Translations under genes and position numbers: made by a program
Source: Lewinellaceae bacterium
GTDB taxonomy: Bacteria; Bacteroidota; Bacteroidia; Chitinophagales; Saprospiraceae
Direction of reading: 5' to 3'
Assembly: GCA_016712415.1 (NCBI GenBank)
Contig: JADJRC010000002.1
Span: 248,001-312,000 of the forward strand
Length of the DNA stretch: 64,000 nt
Shown here: piece by piece, positions 45,597-54,916 of the stretch
Layout of the letters: each line of letters begins with the position of its first letter
Position numbering within the stretch: position 1 is the first letter of the stretch
Notes under the pieces: model-generated
Seen by the model: the letters and a program-made list of their open reading frames with translations, nothing else
Told to the model about the DNA's origin: nothing
Databases searched by the model: none

Positions 45597-47372
45597 CTAC
45601 AGTTTCCCGAATACGATACTTCCCGTTCCTTTTTCCGTAAATACCCGAAGCGTATACCAGCCCGCTGGTAATCGGCGCACGTCGATTTCCACCTGCCGCC
45701 CCGCCGCGAACGGCTGCACCGTCCACAACCTGCCCGGGGCATCCCGGATTTCCAGGCGCCCGCCGGTCCGCAACGCGTCGCCGCTCAGCCGGACGAACGC
45801 TGTCGCCGGATTGGGATACAATGCCAGATCGAGCTGTTCGCCGGCGCCACCGGCAGTATTTGGCAGTGTCACGGTCGTTTCCGTGGTGTTCGTGACCACC
45901 GGCAGGTTGAAATCGAAGTAAATATAGGCGGTGTTCCGGATCGCGTCGCCGAGGACGAGCCCGTCCCGGGGTTGTACGGAATACTGCACGAATCCGTGGC
46001 TTTCCGGCTCGTTGGACAACGAACCGGGCAGGTTGATGTCTTCGAAAAGAAAACGCACCAGCCCCTTGTTTTCCAGCGTCCAGGTCATTGGATGGCTCGA
46101 AGCGATCACCCGGAACGTGCCCGGATGGAGGGTATTGACGTCCAGCGTGTCAAGGATTGTCACGAATTCGGCGGGGTAAGTGCCGGTGTTCTGAAAACGG
46201 ACGGTGAAAACGACGGGCGTGCCGTCGGCGACCTGCGCGGGTGTGATGCGTTCCACCGGGTCCGACTGTTTGTCGTTCGGGTCGAAGGAACCGACGACCG
46301 TGAAGCAATTCTCGGCGTTGTTGTCGGCTGAGTTGGCGTCCGTCCCCGCAGTTGTTATGGCGGTGGACAGACACAATTGCGTTCCGAGGGGAACCGATAC
46401 GTCGCAAATAGCAGAGACAACAATTGCCTGATTTTCAAAACGTTCAATCTGGTCTAACTGCCATCGTAAGGTGTCGCCGCCGGGGGAAACAGTATTCGGC
46501 AGCGGACTGGCCGACACATAGGTCAGTTCCTGCGGCAGCACCAGTTGCACCTCTCCTGTCGCCGACGCGGTTCCGTTATTTTGGCAAGTCAGGTAAAAGT
46601 CAGTCTTAAACCCCGGCCTGACGGGAGTCAGGCTCGCCACGGAAGGTGTCAGGTCGCGTTTCCCCGGAATATAATGGACGCCGAACTGCAGGACGCTGTC
46701 GCTCAGTTCCACCGTATGGAAAGCGGGTTTTATAACCGCGTAGGGCGAAACAGGCTTCACGCCAAGCGTATCGCCTTCCAGCACTGGAAAACCGGAGAAC
46801 TGACCGGCAGCGTCCACACGCAGGGCGAATTTTGCCTGCGACGAAGTGACCAGAACGCCGTGAGCCGGAGGCTCGCCGCCGTCGCGCACGCCGTTGTTGT
46901 TGACATCTTCGTAAACTTCTCCTTTGAGCCGGAAAAAGTTATCGAAATCGCGGCGAAACAAATACCCTGTTCCCTGAAAAAAGGCAATGTCTTCTGCGGC
47001 AGAGAGGGCATTGTATTGATTCGGGTCGATGGACAAGCCTTCATTATAGATTTCCCAGGTATTGCCCTTGTCCTTGCTGAAAAACAGGCCTTTGTCCGTA
47101 TTAATGACAATTCTGTCGCCGCTGCCGATCAGCCGGTATATGTAGGTGTCCGGTTGCGGTAAAGCGATCTGCTGCCAGGTATCGCCGTCGTCGAGCGATC
47201 GGAACAGTTGGTTGGGTGCGACGAGAAATGCGGCACTTCCTGCCGAAAACATGGCGTACACACTCCATTGCGCAACCGGGCCGGGATCTATCCAATCCGT
47301 GCTTCCCTCCCAGAAGATGCGCCCGACCAGTCCGGTATTCGGGTTGTAGTGCATCAGAATGTCCTTGTGCAT
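45597..47372 (-). CDS. T9SS secreted protein, C-terminal fragment (propeller end, DUF7619-like, sorting domain)
   Basis: 591 codons from an internal ATG; the frame is open further upstream (GGIYDSHVMHKDIL) to about 47398. It contains the end of a sortilin/BNR-type propeller (LFRSLDDGDTWQQIALPQ and FFSKDKGNTWEIYN), an SdrD_B-like segment (GEVYEDVNNNGVRDGGE), a repeated-Cys beta region and a DUF7619-like domain (GSFDPNDKQSDPVERITP ... AYIYFDFNLPVVTNTTE). A type A T9SS domain ends it (LALYPNPATAFVRLSG ... GWYTLRVFTEKG). With the upstream fragment at 47372-48709 it forms one gene of about 1,037 codons. It should be secreted and surface-linked. It is convergent with mce, with three bases between the stops. 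Confidence 0.85.
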   Translation of the reverse strand: MHKDILMHYNPNTGLVGRIFWEGSTDWIDPGPVAQWSVYAMFSAGSAAFLVAPNQLFRSLDDGDTWQQIALPQPDTYIYRLIGSGDRIVINTDKGLFFSKDKGNTWEIYNEGLSIDPNQYNALSAAEDIAFFQGTGYLFRRDFDNFFRLKGEVYEDVNNNGVRDGGEPPAHGVLVTSSQAKFALRVDAAGQFSGFPVLEGDTLGVKPVSPYAVIKPAFHTVELSDSVLQFGVHYIPGKRDLTPSVASLTPVRPGFKTDFYLTCQNNGTASATGEVQLVLPQELTYVSASPLPNTVSPGGDTLRWQLDQIERFENQAIVVSAICDVSVPLGTQLCLSTAITTAGTDANSADNNAENCFTVVGSFDPNDKQSDPVERITPAQVADGTPVVFTVRFQNTGTYPAEFVTILDTLDVNTLHPGTFRVIASSHPMTWTLENKGLVRFLFEDINLPGSLSNEPESHGFVQYSVQPRDGLVLGDAIRNTAYIYFDFNLPVVTNTTETTVTLPNTAGGAGEQLDLALYPNPATAFVRLSGDALRTGGRLEIRDAPGRLWTVQPFAAGRQVEIDVRRLPAGWYTLRVFTEKGTGSIVFGKL

Positions 47373-48709
47373 TACATGGCTGTCGTAAATACCTCCCCGT
47401 TCGGCCAGGGCTCGAATTCAAGCGTGGCGGGAGAAAATCGGAAAACCAGGTTGTCGGCAGTGGTGACGGATTTATAGGTGATAAGCCGGTTGTGCACGTA
47501 CCCGAGAAATTCTATGGCGATACAGGACGAGCAACCCGGCGGCGTCATGGTCTGGAAAGACTCCCCGCCGTCGACCGATACTTCGAGGCCGTCGAGTCCC
47601 GAGTAAAAGACCGTGTCCCCAATAACCCAAGGAGTGGTTAAATAACCGCCGAAGGAAAGGGCGAGTTTGAACGTTCTCCCCTTGTCGGGGCTGACGAAGA
47701 GCCCCAGCCCGGTGTTATAGTAAAGGCGTTCGCTGTTGCCGGCCACACCCAGCACACCCGGAGGAGAAGGGGCGTCGATCAGGCCGTTTGCGGCGTACCA
47801 GGTAAATCCGCGGTCAGGCGAGCGATATATGCCCATGGTGGACGAAACGTACCAGTTGGCGCCCTCTTCGGTCAGTCCTGTCATTTCACTGCCGAGGGCG
47901 GTCCGTATCTGCCAGGTCTGCCCATTGTCGGTGGAGGCAAAAAGATTGATATAGGTGTAAAAAAGCGTGTCGCCAGTTGTCAGCAGGCGCTGAACCTGCC
48001 AGTTGATACCGGAACCCTGGGGCGGGTAAACGAAAGCCCAGGTGGCGCCGTCGTCGTCCGACCGGTACAGTCCGTCACCCGGTTTCGAGACGTACAGGTG
48101 ATTTTCCGACGCAGTCAGACGCGAGTAATACGAATCGAAGAACTGCGGGACTGTGTCTGAACTTACGGTTTTTGTCCAGTTTTGCCCGCTGTCGGGCGAA
48201 TACCATATCCCGCCGAACGATAACACGAACATATCGTCGCCGTTTTTGGCCACATCGACGATAGGCTCGGTCTGGTCCAGGGTCAGTACGGGGCCGTTGG
48301 CGATGGCATGAAAGTCGATCAGACTGTTTTGGTCGGTGTAATACAGCGCATTCCCCGTGGCATAGAAGTTATGAAACTGGTACGTCAGTCCGGTAAACTG
48401 CCAGGTTTCGCCGCGGTCATATGACACCTTGTACACATTGGCTGCCTCGGCCACGATTGTTTTGCCCGCCTTGTACAGGCGATTCGCGCCGCCGACGTCC
48501 GGTACCGGCTTCCAGTTTTTTCCGCCGTCGATGGATCGATATAAAAAATCGACGTCGGCTTTCACGGCAAACAACGTATCGCCGATGGCTTCCACCGTTC
48601 TGAAATGGGGGCCGACAGGTTGGGCAGTTTGTTGCCAGACAGACTGCCCAACTGCGTTCAGACAAACAGCGACGGCCGGAAGTAACAGGAGCTTCTTTAT
48701 CAGTGACAT
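47372..48709 (-). CDS. T9SS secreted protein, N-terminal fragment (BNR/sortilin-like propeller)
   Basis: 445 codons with a signal peptide (MSLIKKLLLLPAVAVCLNAVGQ). BNR-type blades follow: YRSIDGGKNWKPVPDVGG, YSPDSGQNWTKTVS, YRSDDDGATWAFV, ASTDNGQTWQIRT, YRSPDRGFTWYAA and VSPDKGRTFKLA. It ends at NGEVFTTAM because a G run of four (about 47399-47402, minus strand) needs a fifth G; with it the reading becomes PNGGGIYDSHVMHKD and joins the C-terminal fragment seamlessly. The apparent one-base overlap of two genes is therefore an artefact of the indel. The whole protein would be a secreted propeller of unknown binding target. Confidence 0.85.
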   Translation of the reverse strand: MSLIKKLLLLPAVAVCLNAVGQSVWQQTAQPVGPHFRTVEAIGDTLFAVKADVDFLYRSIDGGKNWKPVPDVGGANRLYKAGKTIVAEAANVYKVSYDRGETWQFTGLTYQFHNFYATGNALYYTDQNSLIDFHAIANGPVLTLDQTEPIVDVAKNGDDMFVLSFGGIWYSPDSGQNWTKTVSSDTVPQFFDSYYSRLTASENHLYVSKPGDGLYRSDDDGATWAFVYPPQGSGINWQVQRLLTTGDTLFYTYINLFASTDNGQTWQIRTALGSEMTGLTEEGANWYVSSTMGIYRSPDRGFTWYAANGLIDAPSPPGVLGVAGNSERLYYNTGLGLFVSPDKGRTFKLALSFGGYLTTPWVIGDTVFYSGLDGLEVSVDGGESFQTMTPPGCSSCIAIEFLGYVHNRLITYKSVTTADNLVFRFSPATLEFEPWPNGEVFTTAM

Positions 48710-48920
48710 TGTAAATTGGTTTTCACAAATGTAGGTGGGATGCGGAAATGACGACTGCTTTTAACGTCGCGTCCGTCGTGGATTATTTTTCAGACGCTGT
48801 CAACAACAGACGCGACCTGCCCGGCATGATACCATTCGAGCAAAAAAAACTCTGATTACCTCGAAAATCGAGCGTGTGCCGTACCTTTTCCCGGCCTTCG
48901 GTGACACATCCGGCACATTC

Positions 48921-51900
48921 ATGACTGATCTCCAGCAACGCAACGACGCTTTCCGCGCTTTCCTCAACACGCTCAACCCCGGCCAGCGCAGGGCGGTTGA
49001 CCTGACGGAAGGTCCGGTGCTGGTCATCGCCGGACCAGGCACGGGCAAAACCCATATCCTGACCGCGCGCATCGGCAAAATTCTGCTCGATACCGATGCC
49101 CGCGCCCAGAATGTGCTCTGCCTGACCTTCACCGACGCCGGCGTGAATGCCATGCGTCGGAGACTCCTGGAACGCATCGGCCCCGAAGCGCATCGGGTGC
49201 CGATCACGACATTTCACTCCTTTTGCAACCGGGTCATTCAGGAGAATATGGAGCACTTCGGACGGGGCACACTCGAACCGGTAACCGACCTGGAACGCAT
49301 CGGGATTGTGCGCGGCATACTGTCGAAACTCCCCCCCGAACATCCGCTGCGTGAAGGGAAAAAAGACGTTTACCAATACGAAGGGCACCTGCGCGACTTG
49401 TTTGCCACCATGAAAAAAGAGGGCTGGTCACCGGGTTTTGTGTTGCGCAAAACAGACGAGTTTCTGGCCGATATGCCCGAAAATCCGGATTTTATTTACC
49501 AACGCAATACAAAACACGCAAAGAAAGGCGAGCCCAAAGCGGCCCTGATACAGGATATGACCGAAAAGATGTCGCGACTGAAAGCCGCTGCCGATCTCTT
49601 TCCAAAATACCTGCATGCCATGGAGCGCGACGGCCGGTATGAATACGAAGACATGCTGCTGTGGGTATCGAAGGCCTTTGAAAAGAGCGAAGCGCTGTTG
49701 CGCAGTTACCAGGAGCGGTACCAATACATACTCGTCGATGAATTTCAGGACACCAACGGCGCGCAGTTTCACCTGCTCAACCTGTTGCTCGACTTTTGGG
49801 AGGTTCCGAATATTTTTATCGTTGGCGACGACGACCAGAGCATATACGAGTTTCAGGGCGCGCGGTTGCAGAACCTGCGGGAGTTTCACCATAAATACCG
49901 CGCCGGACTGGAAACGGTCATCCTGGAAGAAAACTACCGCTCCACGCAGGATTTGCTCGACGCTTCCCAACGGCTGATCGGGAACAATACTCTACGCGCC
50001 CTGAGCCTGCTTGAAGGTTCGCCGGAGAAAATCCTGCGCGCCATCCATACCCGCCCGGGCCTGGTCGTACGGGCCGTTTATGACACACGCCTGCACGAGA
50101 CGGCACACATTGCCCGGCAGATCGGACAACTCATGGAAGCGGGTGTGCCGCCGTCGGAAATCGCGGTTATTTACGCCCGCCACCGGCAGGCCGACCGGCT
50201 GCTGGCCCTGCTGGAGAAAAAAAACATTCCCTACCAGACCAAACGCCCGGTAAATATCCTCGACCTGCCGGTGATACAGCAATGCCGCGAACTGCTGAAA
50301 TACCTGCATGAAGAATCGGTTCGGCCTTATTCCGGCGAACACCGGCTGTTCCGGCTGTTGCACGCTGCATTTTTTGGACTGGATGCGGGCGATCTGGGCA
50401 AAATTGCTTTCGCCTGCCAGGCCGGTCATAGCGAAGACTCCGACGCCGAACGCCGGGAGCGATACGCCAGAACCGGCAGCATGGCCGGACAAAAAATGTA
50501 TTGGCGCGCGGCACTCCGTGACACATCGTTTACGGACAGGCTGCAACTCACCGACGCGGCCCGTGTCAATGACATCGGCAACAAGATCGACCGCTGGATC
50601 GCCGATCTGCACAACCTGCCTGTTCCGCAATTCATCGAGCGCCTGTACACCCAGTCGGGGCTTCTGACCTGGGCATTGGGCCATTCGGACAAGGTGTGGC
50701 TGCTCCAGGTGCTCCATACATTTATGGATTTTGTGTTGTCGGAGACGGCGCGCCACCCGCGTTTCCCGCTATCCCGTTTGCTCGACCTGCTCGACAGCAT
50801 GGACGACAATGCGCTGTCTCTGCCGCTGCAACAGCCGGTGCAACGTATGGCCGGAGTACAACTGCTTACGGCGCACGCTGCGAAGGGACTGGAATTCGAA
50901 CATGTTTTCCTGTTCGATTGCACCGATAGCGCCTGGGAGAAAAATACCGGTGGCAACCGGGCGCGTTTTGGCCTGCCGCCCACGCTTACCCTTTCCGGCG
51001 AAGAAGACGCGCTGGAGGCCCGCAGGCGCCTGTTTTACGTAGCCATGACCCGCGCCAGGCAGCACCTGCATATTTCCAACGCGCGCCTGGGCGAAGACGG
51101 CAAGGCACTCACCCAAACGCAATTTGCCGATGAAACCGGATTGGAGCCGGTTGACACACCCGTCGACCCGGAAACGCTGCTGGAGGCGCAGACCCTGCTG
51201 CTGCTCGAAGCCGCCCAACCCCACGTGACCTTGCCCGAACCGGCTCTGCTCGACGAACTGCTTGCCGAATTCAGCCTGAGCATCAGCGCGCTCAACCGCT
51301 ACCTGCGGTGCCCGCTGGCTTTCTATTACGAAGATGTGCTGAAAATACCCGGCGCCGTGAGCGAAGCCGCTGCATTCGGAATCGCCATGCATGGCGCGCT
51401 GCAGCAATTTTTGCTGAAGATGAAAAGCCATAAAAAGATGCAATGGCCGGCTCCGGAAAGTCTCCTGCGCGGTTTTGCGGCGGAAATGGAGCGCCAGCGC
51501 GGCTATTTTTCCGAAAACAGTTTTGCCCAGCGGCTCGCCCTGGGCAAAGATTACCTGCGCCGCATCCACGTGGAACAGGTGCCGTTCTGGCGCAAACGCG
51601 CGATTGCCGAGCGCCGCATCGACCGGGTCGAACTCGATGGCGTACCGCTCACCGGCGTGCTGGACAAGATCGAATGGCTCGACAACAATACCATACGCAT
51701 CGTAGACTACAAAACCGGGGCGCCCGCAACGCAAAAAACGGCTCCGCCCGATACGCAGCAACCTTTGGGCGGCGACTACTGGCGCCAACTGGCTTTTTAT
51801 AAAATACTGCTCGACAATGCACGGATATATCCCGAACCCGTAGGCAAAACGGCCGTCTCATGGCTGGAGCCGGATAAACGAGGCGCCTTTCCCGTCACCG

Positions 51901-52097
51901 AGATCAACTTCAGTGCAGCGGATATTCATTTTGTTGAAAATCTGATTCGCGAAACGTATGCCAATATCCGGAACCGCGCATTCACCGCCGGGTGCGGCCG
52001 GGAAGATTGCGACTGGTGCCGGATGCACCGCTGGAAGGAAGCGCCGGCAGACGGGTTTGAACGGGTGGAAGAGGGACTGGATGACGGGGAGAAATAA
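48921..52097 (+). CDS. UvrD/Rep-family ATP-dependent helicase fused to a PD-(D/E)XK nuclease
   Basis: About 1,058 aa from the ATG at 48921 (MTDLQQRNDAFRAFLN); 15 upstream codons are open but look non-conserved. Superfamily-1A motifs in order: Walker A GPGTGKT (about 38-44), motif Ia/Ib LTFTDAGVNAMRRRL, Walker B ILVDEFQDTN, motif III VGDDDQSIYEFQGAR, motif IV/V (LTAHAAKGLEFEHVFLFD) and motif VI RRLFYVAMTRARQH. The last 300 residues are a RecB-like nuclease (VPLTGVLDKIEW, IRIVDYKTG). A Cys in RYLRCPLAFYYED and a CGREDCDWC cluster near the end match the AddB-type 4Fe-4S arrangement. A role in end resection or repair like AddAB/AdnAB is inferred; no partner subunit is adjacent. Confidence 0.92.
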   Translation: MTDLQQRNDAFRAFLNTLNPGQRRAVDLTEGPVLVIAGPGTGKTHILTARIGKILLDTDARAQNVLCLTFTDAGVNAMRRRLLERIGPEAHRVPITTFHSFCNRVIQENMEHFGRGTLEPVTDLERIGIVRGILSKLPPEHPLREGKKDVYQYEGHLRDLFATMKKEGWSPGFVLRKTDEFLADMPENPDFIYQRNTKHAKKGEPKAALIQDMTEKMSRLKAAADLFPKYLHAMERDGRYEYEDMLLWVSKAFEKSEALLRSYQERYQYILVDEFQDTNGAQFHLLNLLLDFWEVPNIFIVGDDDQSIYEFQGARLQNLREFHHKYRAGLETVILEENYRSTQDLLDASQRLIGNNTLRALSLLEGSPEKILRAIHTRPGLVVRAVYDTRLHETAHIARQIGQLMEAGVPPSEIAVIYARHRQADRLLALLEKKNIPYQTKRPVNILDLPVIQQCRELLKYLHEESVRPYSGEHRLFRLLHAAFFGLDAGDLGKIAFACQAGHSEDSDAERRERYARTGSMAGQKMYWRAALRDTSFTDRLQLTDAARVNDIGNKIDRWIADLHNLPVPQFIERLYTQSGLLTWALGHSDKVWLLQVLHTFMDFVLSETARHPRFPLSRLLDLLDSMDDNALSLPLQQPVQRMAGVQLLTAHAAKGLEFEHVFLFDCTDSAWEKNTGGNRARFGLPPTLTLSGEEDALEARRRLFYVAMTRARQHLHISNARLGEDGKALTQTQFADETGLEPVDTPVDPETLLEAQTLLLLEAAQPHVTLPEPALLDELLAEFSLSISALNRYLRCPLAFYYEDVLKIPGAVSEAAAFGIAMHGALQQFLLKMKSHKKMQWPAPESLLRGFAAEMERQRGYFSENSFAQRLALGKDYLRRIHVEQVPFWRKRAIAERRIDRVELDGVPLTGVLDKIEWLDNNTIRIVDYKTGAPATQKTAPPDTQQPLGGDYWRQLAFYKILLDNARIYPEPVGKTAVSWLEPDKRGAFPVTEINFSAADIHFVENLIRETYANIRNRAFTAGCGREDCDWCRMHRWKEAPADGFERVEEGLDDGEK

Positions 52098-52179
52098 TCC
52101 CCAAGGCATATAATCCGGTGCCTTATTTAACAGGCAAACGAATGTGCAAATAGTTTTTATTTCAATCGTTTTTTAGATG

Positions 52180-52187
52180 TATATTTG
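52180..52187 (+). promoter_or_regulatory. Possible -7 element (TATATTTG) before the 52258 gene
   Basis: TATATTTG matches TAnnTTTG in an AT-rich stretch, 71 bases before the ATG. No TTG at the expected -33 distance. Confidence 0.35.
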
Positions 52188-52257
52188 TTTGATAAATCCA
52201 ACAACAGTCTATTGTTTGGCCAATTTTCGGCCTGTTAACATTTAACCGAACCTCCTG

Positions 52258-52893
52258 ATGAAAACACTGAATCTCTATGCTCTGTTGCGCACAGCAGCGC
52301 TCCTCCTTGCATCTTTTTCCCTGCATCAATGTGTAGTCCCCTACGAAACGGCGCGTATGCTGCCGAAAGGCGAGACTGAAATCAAAGGCTCTTTTACCCA
52401 CGTTCGCGCCAGTATTGACGGCGATTCGGAGAAGGCCGACAACGGGGTAGGCCTGGGAATCGGTTACGGCGTCAGCGACAAGGTGAACATCAAGTTCCGC
52501 TACGAAAACCTTAAAAATAACGGGAGTGTCAATTTTATCTCTTTCGGTCCAAAATTCGCCCTGAAGCAGGATCGGATCGCCGCTGCACTGCCTTTCGGCA
52601 TGTTCTTCGACGAGGGCGAGTCGGAATGGTTTGTCAGCCCGATGTTACTGTTCACTATTCCCAACCCTTCCAATACCTTCGAAACTACGCTGGGTTTGCG
52701 CGCCGACAAGTTTTTTGAAGAGGATACTGACTTGCTGATCGGGGTGAACATTGGTTTCGGCTTCAGCAAAGACCTGAGCCGCTGGGCGATTCGCCCCGAT
52801 TTCGGCTTTGTGTTTAACCCCGGAGAAAGTGGCTCTTTCCTGTCTTTTGGCCTGGCAGCTAACTACAATATTGCGCCCGGGGCGAAGAAATAG
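52258..52893 (+). CDS. Predicted outer-membrane beta-barrel-like (lipo)protein
   Basis: 211 aa. The N-terminus has a hydrophobic signal (about 8-24) ending FSLHQC, a possible lipobox. Alternating polar and hydrophobic strands with Gly/Asn turns follow (EIKGSFTHVRASI, VGLGIGYGVSDKVNIKFRY, ISFGPKFALKQ), ending in FLSFGLAANYNIAPGAKK. The pattern fits an eight-stranded porin-like barrel of about 190 residues, although the Cys suggests a lipid-anchored form. No family can be named. A terminator follows 13 bases after the stop, so it is a single-gene transcript. Function unknown. Confidence 0.8.
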   Translation: MKTLNLYALLRTAALLLASFSLHQCVVPYETARMLPKGETEIKGSFTHVRASIDGDSEKADNGVGLGIGYGVSDKVNIKFRYENLKNNGSVNFISFGPKFALKQDRIAAALPFGMFFDEGESEWFVSPMLLFTIPNPSNTFETTLGLRADKFFEEDTDLLIGVNIGFGFSKDLSRWAIRPDFGFVFNPGESGSFLSFGLAANYNIAPGAKK

Positions 52894-52904
52894 GTTTGGT
52901 CAAG

Positions 52905-52926
52905 GGCCCCCGGCGGGGCTTTTTTT
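52905..52926 (+). terminator. Rho-independent terminator
   Basis: GCCCC (52906-52910) pairs with GGGGC (52915-52919) and is followed by TTTTTTT (52920-52926). It ends the 52258 gene. It is the last normal-looking sequence before the G/C-run block. Confidence 0.7.
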
Positions 52927-53660
52927 CCCGCACAGGGCCCCGCCGCCGCGCCGCCCCCCCCCGCTGCGCGGGGGGGGGTGGCAAGGGGGGGGGGGGAAAC
53001 CGCCGGCCGGCGAGCGGGGGGGGGTCCCCCAAAAGGGCGGCGCAGTACCGGGGGGGGGGCCCCGGCCCCCCCCCCCCCCTCCCGGAGGGGGGGGGGGGGG
53101 GGGGGGGGAGGAGAGAAAAAAAAAAAGGCCCCCCCCCCCCCCCCCCGCTGGGCCCCCCGCCCCCCCCCCCCCGGGGGGGGGGCGGCCACGGTTTTGGCAA
53201 AAACCCGCCCCCGCCGCCCGCCGGCCCCCACCCAACCCGGGGCCCCACCCCCCCCCCGGGGAAACGGGGCCCCCCCCCGCGTCCCCCCCTCCGGGGGCCC
53301 CCCCGGGGGGTTTGGGGGGCAAAGTGCGGGCTCTCCAAGGGGGTCCCCCGGGGGGGGGTTGGGGCCCCCCCCCCCCCGGCGGAGGGGGGGGGGGGGCCCG
53401 CGGCCCGGCGCCCGGCGCGCCCCCGCCCCGGCGCCGGCCTGCCGGCCGGCCCGGCCGGGCGCCCGGCCGGCCGCTCCCCCCCCCCCCGGGGGGGGGGGGC
53501 GGCCCCCCCCCGGCTTTACCGGACGGGGCCCCCCTTTCCCAAGCCCGGGCCCCGCCCCCCCCGCCCCCCCGCCCCCCCCCCCCCCCCCCCCCCGCGGAGG
53601 GGCCCCCCCCCCCCCCCGCCCCGGCTTTCCCCCCCCCCCCCGCCGCGCCCGGGCGGCGCG
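52927..53660. other. Extreme G/C homopolymer block, probable low-quality sequence
   Basis: About 730 bases composed almost only of long runs of C and G (runs of 8 to 20 are common), with hardly any T and A beyond short words. Composition changes abruptly at both ends: normal coding sequence before about 52927 and normal, rather AT-richer, coding sequence after about 53661. Readings in all frames give only Pro/Gly/Arg/Ala strings, so the open frames here are empty. The most economical reading is a badly called or gap-filled region. It probably replaces the promoter and N-terminal half of the metalloprotease that follows. Confidence 0.8.
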
Positions 53661-54911
53661 CTTTTTGCCGAAGTATATGATCAAACTGACCTCATTTTGG
53701 TGGGAACCGATGAAATTACTGATGATATATGGCTGCCGGGTGGTGGTAATATCGTCGCAGATGCGAACAACGCAATAGCAACCCCAGGAATACAAAGTCT
53801 CCGATCTCAATATGATGCCGACCTGATAATGATTCTTACAGAAGATTACATATATGACGGTGCGACAGGTGGCGTGGCTGCTTTTGGAGATTTTACGTCA
53901 AGTGGAGACTCTGCATGTGCTATCGTAGAAACCGGTACAACTCTTGGCCCTTTTTATACTTTCGCACATGAGTTTGCCCATCTATTCGGATGCCGGCATG
54001 AAAGAACGAATCAATGTGCACAGAATGGAGATAACAGTGGCTTGCCAGATGCGCACGGCTACGTCATCGAGAAAAAGGGGTTTTTGTTTTTCGGCCGGAA
54101 AGGATATTACAATACCATCATGGCAGTGTGTAACCGGGGAGCAGTAGACGATGAAAATTATGAGGCGGGAATAAGGGGCCAAGGAAGAATCCTGCATTAT
54201 TCCAATCCGGATGTGAAATGGACGAATAAGGACACTGGTAAAAATGGCACGAATAACAATGCCTCGATACTCAGAAACGCGGCATGCCGGATTGCCAATT
54301 ACGACGTTTCCGAAAATCCAAGTTTTTCGTTTGACTTCCCCAGGAAAGCGTGCCCGGATGAAAACGTAAACGGAAAAATCGATATGGGAGAGGGCGTGCC
54401 AACCCCTTGGCAATGTAGTTGGCAGCATAGTTATGACGGCTTTACCTGGAGCACCCCGGCCGTCAATGATTGCAGCGGTTATAATGCAACAATGCCGTCA
54501 TCCCCAGGTGACCGGTTATATATCAGGGTGACTGCTGGCAATGTCAATGGCCCTATGACGACCAAACACACTGATGTACTGGCAGACAATACCACGATTA
54601 ATTGCTTGCGGGAGAGCGTTATTAGGCCGGGAGGAGCCCCTCAAGTAAATAACTTGGATTACATAGTATTTCCCAACCCGGCCAATAGCCAGTTAATGCT
54701 GGGATACCCACCAAGTCTGCGAGAAAGTGGCCCTGTTACAATAAGGGTGTATTCTATGCAGGGAGGTTTCGTTCACGAACAGCAATTCACTCCTAGCCTC
54801 GCCGGTGGGGTTGAAATGGTCAATATAGAGCGTCTTTCACCCGGAGTGTATACCTTAGTGGCGCAGACCGACCAAGACGTATTCAGAAATTCGTTCGTTG
54901 TTCTTAAATAG
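53661..54911 (+). CDS. Zinc metalloprotease (reprolysin/M12-like) with T9SS domain, 5' end lost
   Basis: Reliable coding starts at FAEVYDQTDLILVGTDEI; the frame stays open back to 52896, but that part is homopolymer noise, so the true start is not visible. The zinc site HEFAHLFGCRHE (HExxHxxGxxH) is followed by a Met-turn (YYNTIMAVC), as in metzincins. A Cys-rich stretch (CQ/CSW, CSGYNA) and a T9SS sorting domain at the end (YIVFPNPANSQLMLGY ... PGVYTLVAQTDQD) complete it. Family knowledge: secreted endopeptidase, usually with a propeptide before the catalytic domain, which would fall in the lost part. Codon use is AT-richer than in its neighbours, hinting at separate origin. The lipoprotein gene starts five bases after its stop. 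Confidence 0.82.
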   Translation, partial: LFAEVYDQTDLILVGTDEITDDIWLPGGGNIVADANNAIATPGIQSLRSQYDADLIMILTEDYIYDGATGGVAAFGDFTSSGDSACAIVETGTTLGPFYTFAHEFAHLFGCRHERTNQCAQNGDNSGLPDAHGYVIEKKGFLFFGRKGYYNTIMAVCNRGAVDDENYEAGIRGQGRILHYSNPDVKWTNKDTGKNGTNNNASILRNAACRIANYDVSENPSFSFDFPRKACPDENVNGKIDMGEGVPTPWQCSWQHSYDGFTWSTPAVNDCSGYNATMPSSPGDRLYIRVTAGNVNGPMTTKHTDVLADNTTINCLRESVIRPGGAPQVNNLDYIVFPNPANSQLMLGYPPSLRESGPVTIRVYSMQGGFVHEQQFTPSLAGGVEMVNIERLSPGVYTLVAQTDQDVFRNSFVVLK

Positions 54912-54916
54912 GCCCA

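Noticed and set aside
45597..47372. Independent gene starting at the ATG at 47372
   Set aside because: The frame and its propeller sequence continue upstream of this ATG, and no signal peptide is present, although the T9SS domain requires export.
52896..53660. Pro/Gly-rich N-terminal region of the metalloprotease or a collagen-like protein
   Set aside because: All six frames give similar Pro/Gly/Arg/Ala strings because the DNA is only G and C runs. The pattern follows base composition, not codons.
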